Assembly: GCA_030528665.1 (NCBI GenBank)
Contig: JAUMYK010000005.1
Location: 1-47,677, forward strand
Length of the DNA stretch: 47,677 bases
Reading direction: 5' to 3'
Source: a bacterium
GTDB lineage: Bacteria > Patescibacteria > JAEDAM01 > Absconditabacterales > Absconditicoccaceae
In this document: positions 1-9,370 of the stretch, piece after piece
Position numbering within the stretch: position 1 is the first letter of the stretch
How the letters are laid out: each line of letters begins with the position of its first letter
The notes under the pieces: generated by a model
Databases searched by the model: none
What the model was told of the DNA's origin: nothing
The model's input: only the letters and a program-made list of their open reading frames with translations
Program-made: the position numbers and the translations under genes

Positions 1-2
1 AA

Positions 3-92
3 AGAGGACTCCTGATCAAAACCCTAATGGAAAAATATAAACATCAGATCGATCCCACCCTTATCAATCAACTCATCAATACTATGCTCTAA
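3..92 (+). CDS. C-terminal end of a GatB/YqeY-domain protein (partial)
   Basis: The window opens inside a gene whose last 29 residues are visible before a TAA. They read GLLIKTLMEKYKHQ then IDPTLINQLINTML. This fits the last helix of the GatB/YqeY domain, where a G-x-x-(x)K-x-(M)K-x-x-x-(G)K-x-(D)P-x-x-(V)N-x-x-(L) pattern precedes the C-terminus. In GatB this domain contacts tRNA; in stand-alone YqeY-like proteins its role is not settled. A full gatB lies at 17916-19358, so this fragment is more likely a YqeY-type protein than a second GatB. Only the tail is seen, so the call rests on one short helix. Confidence 0.45.
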   Translation, partial: RGLLIKTLMEKYKHQIDPTLINQLINTML

Positions 93-117
93 ACTTTTAT
101 CTCCCCTAGATGTAAAA

Positions 118-705
118 ATGAAAAAGTTCAAACAAAAAATCCTTTTCTGCATTGGCATCAGCATTTTCGCCTTCCTCAGTATGGGCATCATCTCTATCGC
201 CTCTGCAAGGTCTGATCAAAGAAACTCCGACAACTCAGGAAATAATAAAGACTGGGTAGAAGAAAAAGAAGCATATCGTAAAACTGATGAATATAAAAAA
301 TGTAGAGAAGGAAATAAAACAGATGAACATTGTCTTAATGGTGGTAGTGATGGAGTCACAGTAGTCGGAAAATCAGCTCAAAAACCTACTTGTAAACCAA
401 TAAAACTCAATACCTACTTTCCTTTTCTGTGAGACAAAATCGGCTGTAACGGCACAGAGCCTATCAATCAAACCACCGCCTTTGCCTATATGATCAAAGG
501 TTTGATGAAATTAGTAATTACCGTGATTATGGTTGTATCCTTTTTGATGATCGTAGCCGCTGGAGTCCAAATGACCTCAGCAGGAGCAGATACTGGTCAA
601 TACAACAAAGGACGAGGAATTATCAAAAATGTAGCTACCGCACTTGCCCTCCTTGGAGCATCTGGTGTTATTCTCAAACTCATCAATCCAAACTTCTTTG
701 TCTAG
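118..705 (+). CDS. Exported VirB2/TrbC-like two-TM protein
   Basis: 195 aa, read through one TGA (codon at 430) as Gly. Residues 1-30 form a signal peptide: MKKFKQK, a long hydrophobic stretch, then SASA-like small residues. A charged, Cys-containing middle region follows, rich in Lys/Glu/Asn with about five Cys. Residues from about 125 to the end hold two hydrophobic helices separated by a short polar loop (TSAGADTGQYNKGRG). Two helices around a small polar loop containing a KGR/KGK step is the layout of TrbC/VirB2-type pilin-like proteins, which are common in candidate-phyla genomes without a complete type IV secretion system. No other secretion gene lies next to it, so a pilin role is inference. 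The start is the only ATG giving a clean signal peptide. Confidence 0.5.
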
Positions 706-1451
706 CAGTTCATCATTCTACCCATCCTCAACGCTAGTCAGGAAAATGAGTTCAACATCTTAATACTCTGTTTGTCATCCTGTCTGTCCCACACGAAGTT
801 GCGGGGAACTTGATTCCGCATCCTCAGCTCTTTGTTTGTCATCCTGAACTTGATTCAAGATCTTATCGAGCAAATAGAAGATTCCAGATCAAGTCCGGAA
901 TGACAGGCAAGAGCAAGTCCATAATAAAAAGAAAAACGCTCCAGTACCAGCAAGTTCCGTAGGTTTGCGTAAAAGCAAGACTAAACTCCAGCGAACGACC
1001 CCGGAGCCTACGAAGTGGGAGGGAGTGAGCTTCCCTAGATAGTCCGTCATAGACAGGTTGACTTACTTGCACTACTGGAGCTAGACTTTTTTGCTCACTT
1101 TTTGGGGCAATGCCAAAAAGTGAGTCGGGTGGTCTAAGGAGGGTGAAACGCCTCCTTTAGTAATCAAGGGATATATCCCGGATCAAGTCCGGAATAACAA
1201 GGAGATGAGCAAAAACTCCCCTGTCCTACGGACATCCCCCTCATCGAGGGGGAACTTCCAGTATCCGATCCCACAAGCTGAGTCCTCCCTCGATGAGGGA
1301 GGTGCTGAGCGAAGCGAAGCGGAGGGAGCTAAATCAAGTCCACAATAACAAGAAACTGCAAACTCACAAAATCAAAAAGACTGATTTATCCTTGCAATAC
1401 TAGGTCAAAAACCTATGATAAGGTCAGATTTTTAACTTTTTACAAACAAAA
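706..1451. repeat. Gene-free stretch filled with dispersed repeats
   Basis: No gene is supported here. The stretch is a mosaic of repeats found elsewhere in the window. At 773-907 there are units of the type GTCATCCTGAACTTGATTC and GGATCAAGTCCGGAATGAC. At 939-1124 there is a palindromic element listed separately. At 1172-1200 there is another GGATCAAGTCCGGAATAAC unit. At 1211-1331 there are the paired units CCCCTGTCCTACGGACATCC and CCTCCCTCGATGAGGGAGG, the second followed by TGCTGAGCGAAGCGAAGCGG. The same combinations recur at 9.4-9.8, 21.7-21.9, 23.2-23.5 and 47.1-47.4 kb. A 69-codon frame on the minus strand at 863-1072 runs through the repeats and is not a gene. Confidence 0.8.
939..1124. 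repeat. 186-bp palindromic element, copy 1
   Basis: Bounded by an imperfect inverted repeat: CTCCAGTACCAGCAAGT at 939-955 and ACTTGCACTACTGGAG at 1065-1080. The body contains CGAACGACCCCGGAGCC and CGAAGTGGGAGGGAGTGAGC. It ends in a second strong hairpin, CACTTTTTGGGGCAATGCCAAAAAGTG, around 1097-1124. A second copy lies at 17654-17840 with the same order of blocks and base changes that keep both hairpins (CTCCCAGCACAAGCAAGT pairs with ACTTGCCTTGCTGGGAG). No coding frame is conserved between the copies. It may be a small non-autonomous transposable element or a structured RNA. Confidence 0.7.
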
Positions 1452-1856
1452 ATGGCACTACAGATCAGAATTGATGGCGGATTTCAAATTGAAAAAGAAC
1501 TCTTTTTTGGATACACCTATACCCATAATGGGCTCATCAATCTTGCATCTGAACTAGGAACTGATATGAGATATCAAACCAATCCAGTACTGATTGTCGA
1601 TTATCCAGGAGAATATGATCTCAATGGACGATCCATCAAAGCTCTAGTAGGAAAAAATGAGAAACTCAATTATCTTATCATAGGAAAGGGCAAAAAATTC
1701 TGAATCATCCAATCACCAGATGTCCTCGAATCTGATGAACTTGAAACAATGGATACCTGGCTTTACCAGGGAGAAAATATCCAAAAAAAATTTGATCAAC
1801 TTGAAATCGAAGGAGAACTGATCAATCTTGAAAACTTAGAAAAGAACGAACAATAA
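1452..1856 (+). CDS. Small protein resembling a degenerate metallo-beta-lactamase fold
   Basis: 134 aa, read through one TGA (1701-1703). The stretch VLIVDYPGEYDLNGRSIKAL resembles the PGEY-(x)-GxxV step of small MBL-fold hydrolases found across candidate-phyla bacteria. The hydrophobic LIIGKGKKFGIIQS and the final acidic helix also fit that layout. The metal-binding HxHxDH motif is absent, so it is probably not an active hydrolase. The C-terminal 30 residues are strongly acidic. It stands alone, with a TCAGATTTTT leader motif 29 bp upstream and a hairpin-plus-T-run terminator just after it. No clear Shine-Dalgarno sequence precedes the ATG. The family call is tentative. Confidence 0.45.
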
Positions 1857-1877
1857 AATCAGACCTACCATCAAAAC

Positions 1878-1901
1878 GAGCTACTCAAAGCTCTTTTTTT
1901 T
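1878..1901 (+). terminator. Rho-independent terminator after the 134-aa gene
   Basis: GAGCT (1878-1882), a six-base loop ACTCAA, AGCTC (1889-1893), then eight T. It starts 22 bp after the TAA of the gene at 1452-1856. The last bases overlap the stop codon of the convergent lipoprotein gene. Confidence 0.7.
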
Positions 1902-2076
1902 AAATGACAAAATCATCTTCCAAAATTTCACAGGACTTACTCGCATCAATCCAATAAAACCCCTCTGGACAGTGAGGAGAAAGCTCAGGTGGAGTCAACT
2001 CTACTTGCTTATCACGGCAACCAGCCAAGCACACAATACTCATTATCACAGAAAATAACACGATTTTTTTGATCAT
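1900..2076 (-). CDS. Small lipoprotein, 58 aa
   Basis: Starts at the ATG complementary to 2074-2076 and ends with TAA at 1900-1902. The first 21 residues are a lipoprotein signal: MIKK, a hydrophobic core (IVLFSVIMSIV), then the lipobox LAGC. The mature part is 37 aa, acidic, with Cys in the pattern SPHCPEGFYWI and KSCEILE. Nothing identifies a function. The signal peptide and lipobox are the reason to accept such a short gene. It is divergent from the PHP-domain gene and convergent with the gene before it. Confidence 0.7.
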   Translation of the reverse strand: MIKKIVLFSVIMSIVCLAGCRDKQVELTPPELSPHCPEGFYWIDASKSCEILEDDFVI

Positions 2077-2167
2077 TCAGATAACACAAAGGTAAAAGTA
2101 CCTCTACTCTACAGATTCCATCCCTACTGTCAATCACAAAAACATTGCAATACCAACTCAAAACACT

Positions 2168-3148
2168 ATGATGAGATCAACATTTTACTTCTTTGAACCT
2201 GACGACCTGATGTATATCAATCTGCATGGCTATAGTACTTTTTCTTTTTTGGAATCTGTTGGCAAACCCAAAGATATTGTAAAAAAAGCCAAAGAACTCT
2301 GACAAACCGCTATCGCACTCACTGATCTGAATGTAATGTATGGTGCGATTCAGCATTATCAAGCTGCAGAAGAAGAGGGTATCAAACCACTTGTGGGGAC
2401 TGAGATCGGATTTGTCCTTGATATCCATAATGTACAAAACGAAAAAATGATCGGTTCTCTCTGCCTCCTGGCTTATACTTCACAAGGCTATCTCAATCTC
2501 CTCAAACTTGTCTCCTATGCCTCTCAACAAGGGATCGCCTATAGACCAAAGATTGATCCTCAGATACTAAAATCGCATCACGAGGGAATTATAGCCTTTT
2601 GTGGAGGAATAGAATCCTGGATCGCCAAAATGTTGCTCAATGGAGAACCTCTTGCAAAATGTGAAGAAATCTGGCTTATGATCAAAGATATTTTTGGTGC
2701 AGAGAACAGTTACCTCGAAATCATCGCTCAACTCCATAGCAAACATCCTCAAATCGCCAAGATCAACTCCGATATTCTCGAACTCGCAGACAAAACTTCA
2801 ACACCTTGTATCGTGAGCAATATCTATTCCTATCCAAACCCCAAAGATAGAAAAACCCAAGAGCTTGCTATGGCGATCAAGGACAACCTCAAACTCTACG
2901 ATCCACTACATAGGGTTCCTACTACGGACAACCATATTATGACAGAGCAGGAAATCAGAGCGATCTGCGAAGCAAACGGCTATAGCCCAGATCACATCAA
3001 CACTTGGATCGAGAATACCCAAACAATCGCCGACCGTAGCACGATGAGTATAGAAATGGGACAAGCACTTTTTCCAAATTATGAAGCCGAACCAGAACTC
3101 CTTGAACTCTACGAACAGCACAAAGACCATATGATCCTCTCTAGCTAA
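2168..3148 (+). CDS. Stand-alone PHP domain of DNA polymerase III alpha type, metal site degenerate
   Basis: 326 aa with one TGA (2300-2302). The N-terminus aligns with the PHP domain that opens DnaE: YINLHGYSTFSFLES for the usual FVHLRVHSDYSMIDG, then VKKAKELGQTAIALTDLNVM for the usual (V)KKAKELGMPALALTDHGNM, then IKPLVGTEIGF. The region up to about residue 320 follows DnaE (KLVSYAS, an INTWIENTQTIADR helix), and the protein ends where the polymerase domain would begin. The HxH pair is replaced (NLHGY) and the His after LTD is Leu, so metal binding is probably lost. Two ATGs in tandem (2168, 2171) could start it. A separate full DnaE must be encoded elsewhere. It may be a regulatory paralogue or a decayed copy. 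Confidence 0.75.
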
Positions 3149-3178
3149 ATCACTATCAAATATACACTACATTTTCTC

Positions 3179-3469
3179 CTATACCTCCCCCAGCCATATC
3201 GCAAGAGGATCAACCTTGCCCTTGGAAATCAGGATGCCTTCTTTTTGGAGTCTGGCAATTTTTTCTGGAAGCCCCAAGGCATAGCCAGTCAGCTTGCCAT
3301 CGCTTGCCACGACCTTACAACAGGGATAGCGATCTGGATCCTGATTAGCCCTCATCAACATCCCCACGACCCTTGGATGCAAACCAAATTTCTGACCAAT
3401 ATGCTTATAAGTGGTCACCTTACCATAGGGAATAGTAGTCAAATACTCATATATTGCCTGCCTCTCCAT
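3179..3469 (-). CDS. O6-alkylguanine transferase-like DNA-binding protein (ATL/MGMT C-terminal domain)
   Basis: 96 aa and only the C-terminal domain of O6-methylguanine-DNA methyltransferase. IYEYLTTIPYGKVTTYKHIG is the classic start of that domain, followed by HPRVVGMLMRANQDPDRYP. The active-site motif, usually PCHRV, reads PCCKV here: the methyl-accepting Cys is kept and the His that activates it is Cys. TGYALGLPEKIARLQKEGIL closes the domain. The size matches alkyltransferase-like proteins, which flag O6-alkylguanine for excision repair. I chose the ATG at 3469 because the domain starts there and AAGG directly precedes it; a TTG 28 codons upstream would add an unrelated tail. A GTCAGATTTT leader motif lies 24 bp upstream. 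Confidence 0.75.
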   Translation of the reverse strand: MERQAIYEYLTTIPYGKVTTYKHIGQKFGLHPRVVGMLMRANQDPDRYPCCKVVASDGKLTGYALGLPEKIARLQKEGILISKGKVDPLAIWLGEV

Positions 3470-3658
3470 CCTTGTAGTAGAAAAAAAATTTAAAATCTGA
3501 CTTCCTCCCGACAATACCCTTTTCCATCCCAGATACAAGCCAAAATCCAGCAACCACGATACCCAAAGGATAAACTCCTCAGCTCCAGCATTTCAAGCCA
3601 TACTATCTCAATAAACAATGACACTTTTTAAATTATAATTTTCTCTCACACAAAAGAA

Positions 3659-3688
3659 TTGACATTCAACAAAAAATACATATAAAAT
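3659..3688 (+). promoter_or_regulatory. Sigma-70-type promoter for the deacetylase gene
   Basis: TTGACA at 3659-3664 and TAAAAT at 3683-3688 with an 18-bp spacer (TATAAA at 3681 would give 16). It is 28 bp before the ATG at 3716. The consensus -35 box makes it one of the clearest promoters in the window. Confidence 0.6.
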
Positions 3689-3715
3689 CATACCTTTTAC
3701 TACACACCCTCTACC

Positions 3716-4462
3716 ATGCACCTCAAACATCGAGCCTCTCTCGCCAGTATGAGCCTCCTCTCCTGCACAGGTTCACAGCCCACTTCGACAAACCTAGAAC
3801 ACTCACATACTCCTGACACGACCACCACAACCCCTCCAGCTCAGGAACTCATTGCCGATACCAGAGAAAAGGTCTACCTGACCATCGATGACGGTCCATC
3901 CAAATATACCAAAGCCATCCTCGATTTTCTCAATCAATCCTGACATCAGGCGACCTTTTTCTTTCTCGGAGAAAACCTCAAACGCAAGGACTCCCTCTTC
4001 TACCAAGAACTCCTCAAAACAGGGCATACTCTCGGCAATCACTCCTTTTCTCATCCAAATTTTAAAAAACTCTCCCTCTCCGCTGCAAAATCCCAAGTCG
4101 CTACGACCTCCCAACGCTTTCAAGAACTCATCGGACAAGATGCCCAATATTTTAGGTATCCCTATGGAATCGAAGTAAAACACAAAGATCAACAAGTATT
4201 TCAAAACTTTTTAGACTCATTAGGCTATGGAGAACAAGTATTTTGGGACATCGATACCAGAGACCGAGACCACAAAACGAGCAGAACAGACCTCATCTCC
4301 AAACTCAAAGACCTCAAAGCCTGAGACATCATCCTCATCCACGAAAAAGGCAGAACCGTTCCAGAAACCCTTGTCATCCTCGACTCCATCCTTCAGAGCA
4401 AATCCCTCCGTAGTACTGCCCTCCTAAAATCCCCTTCCCAGCCATCACAAACGCAAAAATAG
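3716..4462 (+). CDS. Polysaccharide deacetylase, NodB family, exported
   Basis: 248 aa with two TGA codons. All five NodB motifs are visible: TIDDGP (motif 1, catalytic and metal Asp), HSFSHP (motif 2, metal His pair), RYPYG (motif 3), FWDIDTRD (motif 4) and LIHEKG (motif 5, His). The family removes N- or O-acetyl groups from peptidoglycan or other cell-surface sugars with a divalent metal. The first 17 residues, ending SMSLLSC, look like a weak lipoprotein signal; a Thr/Pro-rich linker to about residue 45 would span from membrane to domain. It opens a block of envelope genes continuing with CapA and NlpC/P60 proteins on the same strand. Confidence 0.9.
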
Positions 4463-4520
4463 CCTTGTTTTTTCAAACAGCTTCCGTATTACAGAGGAGT
4501 CTTTATTGCGTTTTCCCACT

Positions 4521-5648
4521 ATGCACAAAACCCTCCTTTGCATCGCAACATTCCTTCTGATCCTTCTAGGGAGCTGTTTTTTGTACTATGAAAAAAAGAT
4601 CAATGCTGACTCCCTTTCAGATTTTTTTCCTTTTGTTCCAGAAAAACCACTTCCTCAGGTCGATCTTGTGATTGGAGGAGATATTATGCTCTCTAGAGGG
4701 ATCGGTCGATGGGCAAAAAAAGAAGGCTACGATCGCATCTTTACTGGGGAAAATTTCCATCCTTTACGCCAATTCGACTGTTTTGAGACTGGGGAATGCC
4801 TCCTTGTGTTCAATCTTGAAAGCCCCTTTTCAAAGCAAGATAATGACCAACCCCAATGAGGATTCCGATTTCGCTCAAATCCTGCAAATATCCAAACCCT
4901 CCTCGACCTCAAAGCCCACAATCAACTCCTCCTCTCCCTTGCCAATAATCATACCAATAACGCTTGAGGAGCTGGGATCCAACTCACCAGAACACTCCTT
5001 GACCAGCATCAGATTGACCATCTCGGAGCTGGAGACAACACACAAGAAGCCAGAACAATCAAAACCATCACAAAAAACTGAATCAATCTCTGCTTTTGAG
5101 CCTACTCCTATGATGGAAACTCCAATTACTATGGAGGCGTTCCTCTTGCTCGAAATCCACTCCAAAAAGACATCATACTCGAAGATCTCCAAACCATGCA
5201 AACTCAAAACTGCGATAGCAATATCCTGCTCCTCCACTGGGGTGCTGAATATCGCATCCAACCCAATAAACAACAAACTCAACTCGCACATACCTTGATC
5301 GAACATGGAGCAGATATCATACTAGGTGGACACTCCCATATCCCAGGTGCAATAGAATTCTATCAAGGCAAACCTATCTTTTACTCCTTTGGAAATTTTA
5401 TCTTTGATCAAGATCGAGGCAAAAAAGCCACTGGAAAAAACTTTGACTATACTTACGACTATGAACTCAATCGCAAAACCGTAGCTACCTATATCCCCCT
5501 CCTTGCACAAATCACGCTAACAAAAAGCCAAACCTGAACCCATATCAGCTCACCCATACTCAAAATGGCTCGTATCAACAAAGGGATTTTCTCACCACTC
5601 GATGAACAGACTTTTAATGAAATGCTACAGCACATCTCACAAAACTAA
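4521..5648 (+). CDS. CapA-family metallophosphatase-like lipoprotein
   Basis: 375 aa with five TGA codons. Motifs of the PGA_cap/CapA family (calcineurin-like fold) are in order: DLVIGGDIMLSRGIG, LVFNLESPF, SLANNHTNNAG, LHWGAEY, ILGGHSHIPG, FYSFGNFIFDQ. The N-terminus is a membrane signal ending LLGSC, which fits a lipoprotein. CapA takes part in poly-gamma-glutamate capsule synthesis in Bacillus; most distant relatives act on unknown surface substrates. The start at ATG 4521 puts the signal at residue 1; a TTG 15 bp upstream is less likely. It lies 58 bp after the deacetylase gene and 25 bp before the peptidase gene, consistent with one envelope operon. Confidence 0.88.
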
Positions 5649-5673
5649 GTTTTAAACTCCTAATACCAGCACA

Positions 5674-6912
5674 ATGCGTATCATCTGATCAATAGTACTC
5701 ATACTAGCACTCTTCTTCAACTATAGCACTGCATACAGCCCCCTCTCTGCTAGTCAACATCAGCAGATCGATATGCAACTGGAGGCAATCCGCTGACTTT
5801 CAAAACAAGAAAAGAAAGAAAAATCTGACTTTTTTTACCGTTTAGCCCAAAAAAGCCTCGCCATCCGCAAAGCCTTCCTCCCCCTAACGACCAAAATCCA
5901 CTGACCTCAGCTTACCGCTACAGATCAGGATGCAATCCAAAAAAGAATCGAGGCGCTCAAACTCCAAACCCCTGAAACAAGACAAAGCCTCCTCACAGAG
6001 ATCGAAGAAACCCAATATATGGCAGAGGAACTTGCCAGATCCATCCAACTCGAAAACTCTCCTCACTTTCAAGGCTATGCAAAAACCATCCTCCCAACTC
6101 CACTCTTTCGATTTAAACTCGATGAAGTAGATATCAATAAAAGCCTAGGAGGAAAATGAACTACAGGAATCAATCTTGATGGACACAATCTTATCCGTGA
6201 AGTTGCAGTGGTCCTACCAGCTGGAAGCAACCTCCTCTTGATGCAAAAGAGAGAAATCTGATCATTTACCTACTATCAAGTCCGTACGAGAGAATTTGAT
6301 GCCGGTCCTGGTGCTAAATTTGGCTATTTTCTCGATGCTAGATTTATAGAAAAACTCCCTAACAAATCTCCAGAACAACTTCCTCAGCTCCCCCCACTCA
6401 CTACTATTACATCCAATCTCCTCAAAACCAAAGGTGCTGCCTATGTACGAGGAGGATCACGATACGAAGGGATCCCAGAAATCAATACATTTTTCCCATC
6501 AGTCACCCCACTCTCTCCACTCCATCAAACACAAAAGGAACTCAAAGGAGTAGACTGTTCATGATTGATTTATCAAGCTACAAATGGCTACACACCAAGA
6601 AATACCCGTCAATTACTCACTTTTTGAGAAGAAGTGCAAATTGAAGGCAAAACACTAGAGCAAATCATCAATACGCTAAAACCTTTAGACTTGATCGCTT
6701 GGGCAGGACATGTTGTGATCGTATTAGATCAAGAGAAGACTATAGAAAGCAGATGGAGAGCAGATTCTAAGTGAGGAGTCGAGATTGTCCCTCTCAGAGA
6801 TAGACTTACAGAGATTCTCAAAACCAGAACCCCAGTCGACTCCTACTATACTTCCCCCCTCCCCAACAGCAAAAAATTCTCCATCAGAAGACGATATCCA
6901 GAAAATACATAA
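5674..6912 (+). CDS. NlpC/P60 cell-wall peptidase, exported
   Basis: 412 aa read through nine TGA codons. A signal peptide (MRIIGSIVLILALFF, ending near SAS) is followed by a helical, Lys/Glu-rich region to about residue 120, then a beta-rich middle domain (about 140-260). The C-terminal NlpC/P60 domain holds GVDCSGLIY with the catalytic Cys near residue 295 and AWAGHVVIV with the catalytic His near residue 346. The family cuts D-glutamyl-meso-diaminopimelate-type bonds in peptide stems. Together with the deacetylase and CapA protein it suggests wall or capsule turnover. Start at ATG 5674, the first ATG before the signal. No Shine-Dalgarno is obvious. Confidence 0.85.
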
Positions 6913-7014
6913 AAAAGAAATAAGAAAGCAGAACATTACTATACCTTTTTATTTAGATACCTTCTATTTTCAATGCAACCTCTATTACTCCTGTAAGGAT
7001 TTGTACTAGGATAG

Positions 7015-7965
7015 ATGAGTTGTCTCCTTTTACGAAATCAAGAAAATCAACTCCCAAACACAAGCACTGAAAACATTTCAAATCCAAGTAAGCAAAATAC
7101 CAAAGCTCCTATCAAATCCCTCCCCTTTCTATCTCAAGAGCTCACGCTCACTCCACTCTGACCACTCACAGGACAGAGCCTCGCTCAAAACATCTGACTA
7201 CTCAATACACTCGACTCGGATCAAAAATGGGAAATAGGAGGAGGAATGTTTAGCTGTGATGATACTGGTACGGATCGACTCAAATCACATCTCCAGAGCT
7301 GCGAAGTATTCAAAGGTAAAAATGCTGACTTTTCTTTTTGGTTGACCAAATACAGCACAGAAAAAACTATCACTCCACCACAAATCAGACGAGAAAATGG
7401 AAATCTCATCCTCGATGAAAACTACCGCATTGCCCGCTATCAATTTGATACTATCATGCCCCCAGAAGACAACTTTTTTCTACTCCAAAAATGGTATTCC
7501 AGCCAAGCCCTGTGTATTCCATACACCCCACTCCCTCTTCCACAACGATATCGCGATCAAAACAAGCTCCACCAACTCCATTACCACGCAGGCACCTACT
7601 GGACATCACCTCCCTACGAGGGATTTGCAGGCATCAAACACCTAGACAAAAACTATCCTCGATACCCAGGATTTGCTGCCTTTACCAATCAACTCCTCCA
7701 ATCTGAGCAAGTTTTTCTCTACCCCATCACACAGTTCGCAGACTACCCCTCCTTTGAAGGGTATGAAGTCCCTCACTGTAGTGGTAGAGAAATCGGTTTT
7801 CTCCTCTGGATTCCACAACAGCAACTCCGATACGAAGTGAGCTTACTAGACCTCAAAAGCGATTTTCACTTTGGAGATGGTATTCTGGTAGCTTTTACCT
7901 TTGATCTTCATAACATATCTAATACACTCAAAACAACTACAAACAATCATAAAAAAATTGACTAA
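7015..7965 (+). CDS. Unknown protein, possible lipoprotein with a disrupted signal peptide
   Basis: 316 aa with two TGA codons; I do not recognise the family. The frame opens MSCLLLRN, then a Ser/Asn/Thr-rich linker, then a compact region with several Cys (MFSCDDTG, LQSCEVF, ALCIPYT, VPHCSG). The C-terminal part is aromatic and beta-rich (YPGFAAF, YEVSLLDLKSDFHFGDG). Directly upstream in the same frame an ATG at 6973 begins MQPLLLL, then TAA, then GFVLG, then TAG, then this frame. Without the two stops this would read as a lipoprotein signal with Cys at MSC. It lies in the envelope block, so an exported role is likely but inferred. Confidence 0.6.
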
Positions 7966-8043
7966 GAACTCATAAATACTGTACATAGTAAGCAATAAAG
8001 ACAATACCTACAATACATCTATTTACCCTTTATACCCAATATC

Positions 8044-8799
8044 ATGCAAAAAAACACCATCATTACCCTACTCCTCGTAATCACCATCCTCCTCTCAGGA
8101 CTCCTGATACACAACTATCAAACAAGACCAACATCAAGTATTGATATTCAGACCTCCTTAGCAGAACAGCCAATCACTGCACTCTGGGATGCTATCGCCA
8201 CAAAAAGCGCTAGCCGATACCATACCCTCAAAACAACTCCTCAGCAGACTGCCGAAGGCTACACATTGACTTCTCCACTCTTGGATCAAGAGCATTACTA
8301 CAAAATTTCCAAAGAAGAGCAACTAGAACTCTTTTACCTCCAGCGTACAAGTACCAATCGCTCTTATCCGCTCCCTATTTTCCCAATGATGGAAGTAGAA
8401 TTTGAACCCGGAGAGAGCTGCATACTTCAGGAAGATGAGGGTATCTTTACACTTGGACATCAAGGAACACTTGATTTCTTTAGTCCACAGATGCGTTACC
8501 CTTTCAAACTAAAAGCAAGTCATTTCAAACATTTTAGGCTCAAGGGAAAGGTAAATCAATGAAAGGTAAAAATCAGTCTTGCTATCAAACATCCAATTGA
8601 AAAGAGTGAACACTTTGACAGACAGGAGCAAAAGTTTGAGCTACAAGCAGGAGAAAGTTTTGACATCAGCCCACGAGACTACCAAAACCTTATTCCAAAA
8701 GATCCCTTACAAAGTGAATTTACCATCACCATAAAGACTACAAGCAAAGAACACAGTCAAGTTGAATATCACTTTGAATTTGAGAACAATCAAGAGTAA
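8044..8799 (+). CDS. Membrane-anchored protein of unknown function
   Basis: 251 aa with one TGA (8560-8562). One N-terminal membrane helix (residues 6-25, NTIITLLLVITILLSGLLI) is followed by a soluble domain facing outward by its charge pattern. The domain is beta-rich with alternating hydrophobic residues (FPMMEVEFEPGESC, EGIFTLGHQGTLDFF, SEFTITIKTTSKEH). No catalytic motif was recognised. It is the fifth gene in a co-directional run of envelope genes, 78 bp after its neighbour. Confidence 0.65.
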
Positions 8800-8938
8800 A
8801 AAACCTCCTCAATTACTAATAAAACACAAAAAAATCTGACTCCATACCTTCACAGAAAACTCCCTCCTGATATTAATCTTGCATTTAAAAGGAGAAACAC
8901 TAGGATTGGATCAGTTTTATCTCTTATATACTGAGAGG

Positions 8939-9331
8939 ATGTGGGAATTTATCGTGCTTGCAGGAGCCTGCGGAATCGCACTTGGATACGCTATTTTTTA
9001 CTGGAGATACCAGCATAGGGATGTAGTATCCGAACTCAGAAAAAACCTCAAATCTGCAAATGAACAAATCATCTATCTCCAAGATGAACTTGAAGAACTC
9101 CAAGCACAAAATACCCTCTTTAGAGAAAAAACCACCGAGCTTCTGGAAAAAAATGATGAACTCTCGGATGTTGTAGCTGAACTAGGAAAATACTATGTAC
9201 ATATCAAAAAAGCTTCAGAAAAAACCGCTGAACTCTCAAAATATCTCCATGAACCTGATGCAGAGATGGAGGGTAAACTAGGAAACTTTTCTGAGAGCGA
9301 AAAACAACACAAACCTAAAAGCTTTTTTTAA
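8939..9331 (+). CDS. Membrane-anchored coiled-coil protein
   Basis: 130 aa without TGA. Residues 3-21 form a membrane helix (IVLAGACGIALGYAIFYW). The rest is a long amphipathic helix with heptad spacing (EQIIYLQDELEELQAQN, then ELLEKNDELSDVVAELG), so a coiled coil of roughly 80 residues. The tail is charged. I chose ATG 8939, preceded by GAGAGG, rather than TTG 8879, because the membrane helix then starts at residue 3. Function unknown. Such small anchor-coil proteins are common in envelope or cell-division contexts, but nothing here proves either. Confidence 0.7.
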   Translation: MWEFIVLAGACGIALGYAIFYWRYQHRDVVSELRKNLKSANEQIIYLQDELEELQAQNTLFREKTTELLEKNDELSDVVAELGKYYVHIKKASEKTAELSKYLHEPDAEMEGKLGNFSESEKQHKPKSFF

Positions 9332-9344
9332 AAAAACAGGAAAG

Positions 9345-9370
9345 CTGATCTCTCTGTGAGGTCAGTTTTT
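9345..9370 (+). terminator. Terminator closing the envelope block
   Basis: Stem CTGATCTC (9345-9352), loop TCTGT, GAGGTCAG (9358-9365), then five T; one G-T wobble. It is 14 bp after the coiled-coil gene. The two arms are built from the CTGA/TCAG motif that recurs across the window. Confidence 0.7.

Noticed and set aside
863..1072. 69-codon frame on the minus strand
   Set aside because: It runs through the palindromic element and dispersed repeats and is not kept in the second copy.
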